64,000 nt of DNA from Callaeas wilsoni (Eukaryota > Chordata > Aves > Passeriformes > Callaeidae), in NCBI GenBank assembly GCA_013398955.1, contig VWPU01004166.1:62001-126000 (forward strand). Direction: 5' to 3'. The notes beneath the pieces are model-generated. The model saw nothing but the letters and a program-made list of their open reading frames with translations, was not told the origin of the DNA and ran no database searches. A program made the translations under genes and the position numbers. Position 1 is the first letter of the stretch. Each line of letters begins with the position of its first letter. This document shows, piece by piece, positions 61,155-64,000 of this stretch.

Positions 61155-64000
61155 CTTGTCTTAAAATTATTTAAATATATTTTAAAAAAAAATTTTTGGC
61201 AAAGATTTTTGAAATATAGGACCTTAAGGCTAAAGTATTGTTCTTGTCTCTTTTCCTGCAGTGACATTTTCGAATACTATAATGAGGTATATAATCTCTT
61301 GTTTTATTTTATTTTTGAAATGAAGCTTGTCTTTTCATGCTCATAATTAGACTCTAGATTGGAGACTCCCTGGGTATTTGCCTCTCCAACAAATCTTTTT
61401 TCATCTTTCTTATCTTCTTATTGTTACAAAAAAATCCTGACCCTGGTATGGTCAGAGTTATACCATCTCCCAGCTTGAACAATTACACATCATACTTTTC
61501 CTTGCCTTCATTCAGGCCAACTCTGCAAATTTATCCTTCCTGCTAAAAGAATGTCTCTTTCTTAGGCTGTTGATTTAAGCATCAGAACTGTGACAAAGAC
61601 ATACTTCAGTTTAAAGGCAGATGTTTTCCTCCATGACTAAAGCACGGGAAAAGAAATGTAACTAAAATAAGCTCATTCTTAGTGAAAAACATAACGGAAA
61701 TGAAGACTACTTTTCGCGCTTGGATATATGAAAATAAGGACTAGCTTTCGTTCTGTTCACTTCAGTGCTGTGGAAGACAAAGAAAGAAAAGAAAGCTACA
61801 GGAATGTATAACATGGAAATACTGTGACAAAGAGGCTACTTTTCGTATTGTGATAAGAAGAAATTCTGTTCTACAGAGTAGAGGTCCATTACGGATCTTA
61901 ATACAGCCAAAGGATAAATAAACTTATTAACTCTTATTAAGACATACAAAGTAACTGTCATTAAAAATGTCTCTCTAGGCTCAGACAACATTTTGCCCAT
62001 ACTTATTTGGGAACAGTCTCGAAGCTCCAAGAGACAGTGCACATAGTTTCAGTGTGTTCAAAATACCCTCTTTCCTCCTTGTCAGTAGCTGCTGGATTTA
62101 TGTGTAGATCAGAACACTCACTGGCTCTTTTCTCTTTGCTTAGGGTGGGAATTTAGGCAAGATGTTAAGAAAATTGATGAACATTGTCAATAGTGCAGAT
62201 TTTCGTGGCATAATATCCTTCTGAAAGGTGAAACAGAATACACAGTGTTTGGAGAATTCTAAGAATTTCTTTAATAGGAGCATACTTAAGAACACAATTT
62301 CTTTTTACAAGTCCAATGCTCAGGAATGTTTTGTTGGTTTGGTTTGTTTCTACCTTACAAACTTTTGTATCGGAAACATAAAACCTGGAAAGAGGGGAAA
62401 AGCAGGTAAAGTGTTCCTCTAGAAGAAATAAAAATTGAAGCCATTTGGTAATACAAGAGAAATGAGACCTTGAATGAAAATGAGGAATAGTTTAATTTCA
62501 GTGAATAGATTAGCAGATATGGCCTTGACTGGAAAAACTGGATGAGGGATTTGTCTTTAAAATGCAGGTGTATGACACCATTGATAGTGATAAGAGCTAC
62601 TCATCACAGTGACAGATCACCAATTGGTTCTCAGGTACTTACTGTAGCTCTCTGTAATTCAGATCGGTCAACTACCAGAAAACAACAAGAAAATCAGCAA
62701 ATTTAAACAAGGAAGAAAAGCTCCCAGGAATTAAGTTACAATATTTCCATTTTGATATCCACACAGAAGCCCTCAGGATCCATTACATGCTGGTAGATAT
62801 ATGTGCGCTTAATTAGTGTGTGAAATTATAACATGTAAATTCTGTCTCTTACTCTGATGATTTACTCGCTAAGAAAGACCTTCCTGGCCCCATTGTCTGA
62901 GTCACTGCTGAGGTGCTCTGCAAAATGATGAATCTCATCTGAAAGAGTGGGCATGGGGAGGCCACCGGTGCTCTCGGAGGAGCACGGTATGGGTGATGCA
63001 ACTCTAAGAGTGGCAGTGCTGTCAGGCAGTGCACATTGCTACATGCTTTTTACCAGATGCCCTGGGAGACTTTTCTAGTTCTCATAGCTCCAGTAATCTG
63101 GATCTAAACACATGCAGTCTATTCCTGAGCTTGTGAGAACATGAAAATTCCAACAGGCTGCGGTAATAGCTGAGCTTTCCTGTTTTAAATACAGCAAAGA
63201 TGTTTGGCTCCTAAAATCTAGATACCCAAGAGGTTTCGAAGATTCTGCAAAAGCAGAGTGGTTGAACAAAAAGGTCCCAAAACTCATCTGTCTTATTTGC
63301 ACAACTATCAAGATGTACTGACAATAGGAGGAATATATTTCCTGGATGAAAATGGAGAGTAGGCAGCATTTTAAATAAGCATGATAGCTTCGCAGATGGT
63401 GGATATCATATAGCGCATGAGTCAATGAATGTCACATAATCTGAAGTGACAATAAAAACTGATGTTTGCACCAATTTCATGTTAAGAAATGCACAGTATT
63501 TTCACAGAAATAGTAATAGTTATTATGCAATATATGTCCATTTTAGTCCTCATAAGTGGATGAAGGAATGTGCGGCTGCGGCAGAGCTGATTATCTGTAA
63601 TTTCAGAATTAAAAGGGGAATTTGAAATTTTAGAAAATTAGTAAAATTTGTTCTAAGAAACTCCTACCCCACCTACTATGAAAGTCTCATAATGGAGACG
63701 TTTTAGCATGTGACATGCCTCTGGCATGTTCTAATTTCTGTTTGACATCTTCCAGTGTACCATAACCTAAGATGACTGAAAACCTCCACTCTAGAAAATG
63801 GAGCTTGAAATAAATCTATATTTTATTAAGTGACACTATAGACAAAAGAGTTGATTGTATTTCACTTTGTACAATTCCTAAAACATAACTCAATGAAGGC
63901 TCCTCCCTGACAGGGTGTTGAGATCCCTGCTGCATTGTCCCTGAGGAACAAGAATGAGGCAAAAAATGTGTGCACTACAGTTAAGGGTTGTGTTAAGATC

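Larger units (their letters stand above)
54791..64000. other. AT-rich unique DNA, no gene confidently recognised
   Basis: No interspersed repeat recognised. Simple sequences: T/G-rich tract at about 58220-58267, poly-A at 58970-58985 followed by a G/T-rich tract to 59108, poly-A at 60467-60483, (TG)n at 61134-61154. One unassigned frame on the minus strand (57109-57432) is described separately. Stretches near 57940-58180 and 63420-63660 look like possible conserved noncoding DNA. Confidence 0.55.

Noticed and set aside
1..64000. CRISPR arrays, operons, phage or plasmid features
   Set aside because: No regularly spaced repeats, bacterial gene organisation or ribosome binding sites. The repeat content is that of a bird nuclear genome.

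Overview
The window looks like nuclear DNA from a bird. It is AT-rich and carries at least eight CR1 LINE copies. Several keep the usual CR1 3' ends, whose last bases repeat ATTCTATGAT- or ATTCTGTGAT-like octamers, and some keep the C-terminal part of the CR1 reverse transcriptase. There are also two solo-LTR-like elements of avian endogenous-retrovirus type. No bacterial or viral gene organisation is present. I found no exon of a cellular protein-coding gene that I could recognise. The longest open frames sit in GC-rich or simple-sequence DNA, or are decayed CR1 reading frames. The window is therefore either intergenic (a gene desert) or the inside of a large intron.

Layout. 1-4025 is AT-rich unique DNA. 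4032-4504 is a solo LTR on the minus strand with an exact 6-bp target-site duplication (CCACAT). About 100 bp later, 4611-5250 is an isolated GC- and CpG-rich patch with a 41-bp-period minisatellite. 6608-6913 is a CTCCT microsatellite interrupted by a short CpG-rich insert and a 60-base assembly gap. A 5S-rRNA-like sequence lies at 12391-12483. A composite of two CR1 copies lies at 17562-18960, a decayed tRNA-Glu-like sequence at 19550-19620, and another CR1 at 20404-20860. From 20.9 to 33.8 kb is AT-rich unique DNA with one A/C-rich simple repeat. An old degenerate CR1 reverse-transcriptase fragment lies at 33845-34526. A second LTR-like element (plus strand) lies at 40547-41215, followed by a tiny CR1 3' end. 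Further CR1 copies are at 44690-45315 (minus), 50695-51528 (plus) and 54385-54790 (plus). The rest is unique AT-rich sequence with scattered simple repeats.

Several unique AT-rich stretches (about 9.0-9.5, 26.7-26.9, 35.3-35.5, 39.2-39.7, 58.0 and 63.5 kb) hold homeodomain/POU-like TAATTA, ATGCAAAT and CAATTA words, and some also hold scattered CpGs. These are candidate conserved noncoding elements, which would fit a regulatory gene desert, but this is inference and needs a cross-species alignment. I found no convincing previously undescribed system. The most interesting items are the two relics of RNA genes (5S-like and tRNA-Glu-like), the intact LTR insertion next to a CpG-rich minisatellite patch, and the candidate regulatory elements.
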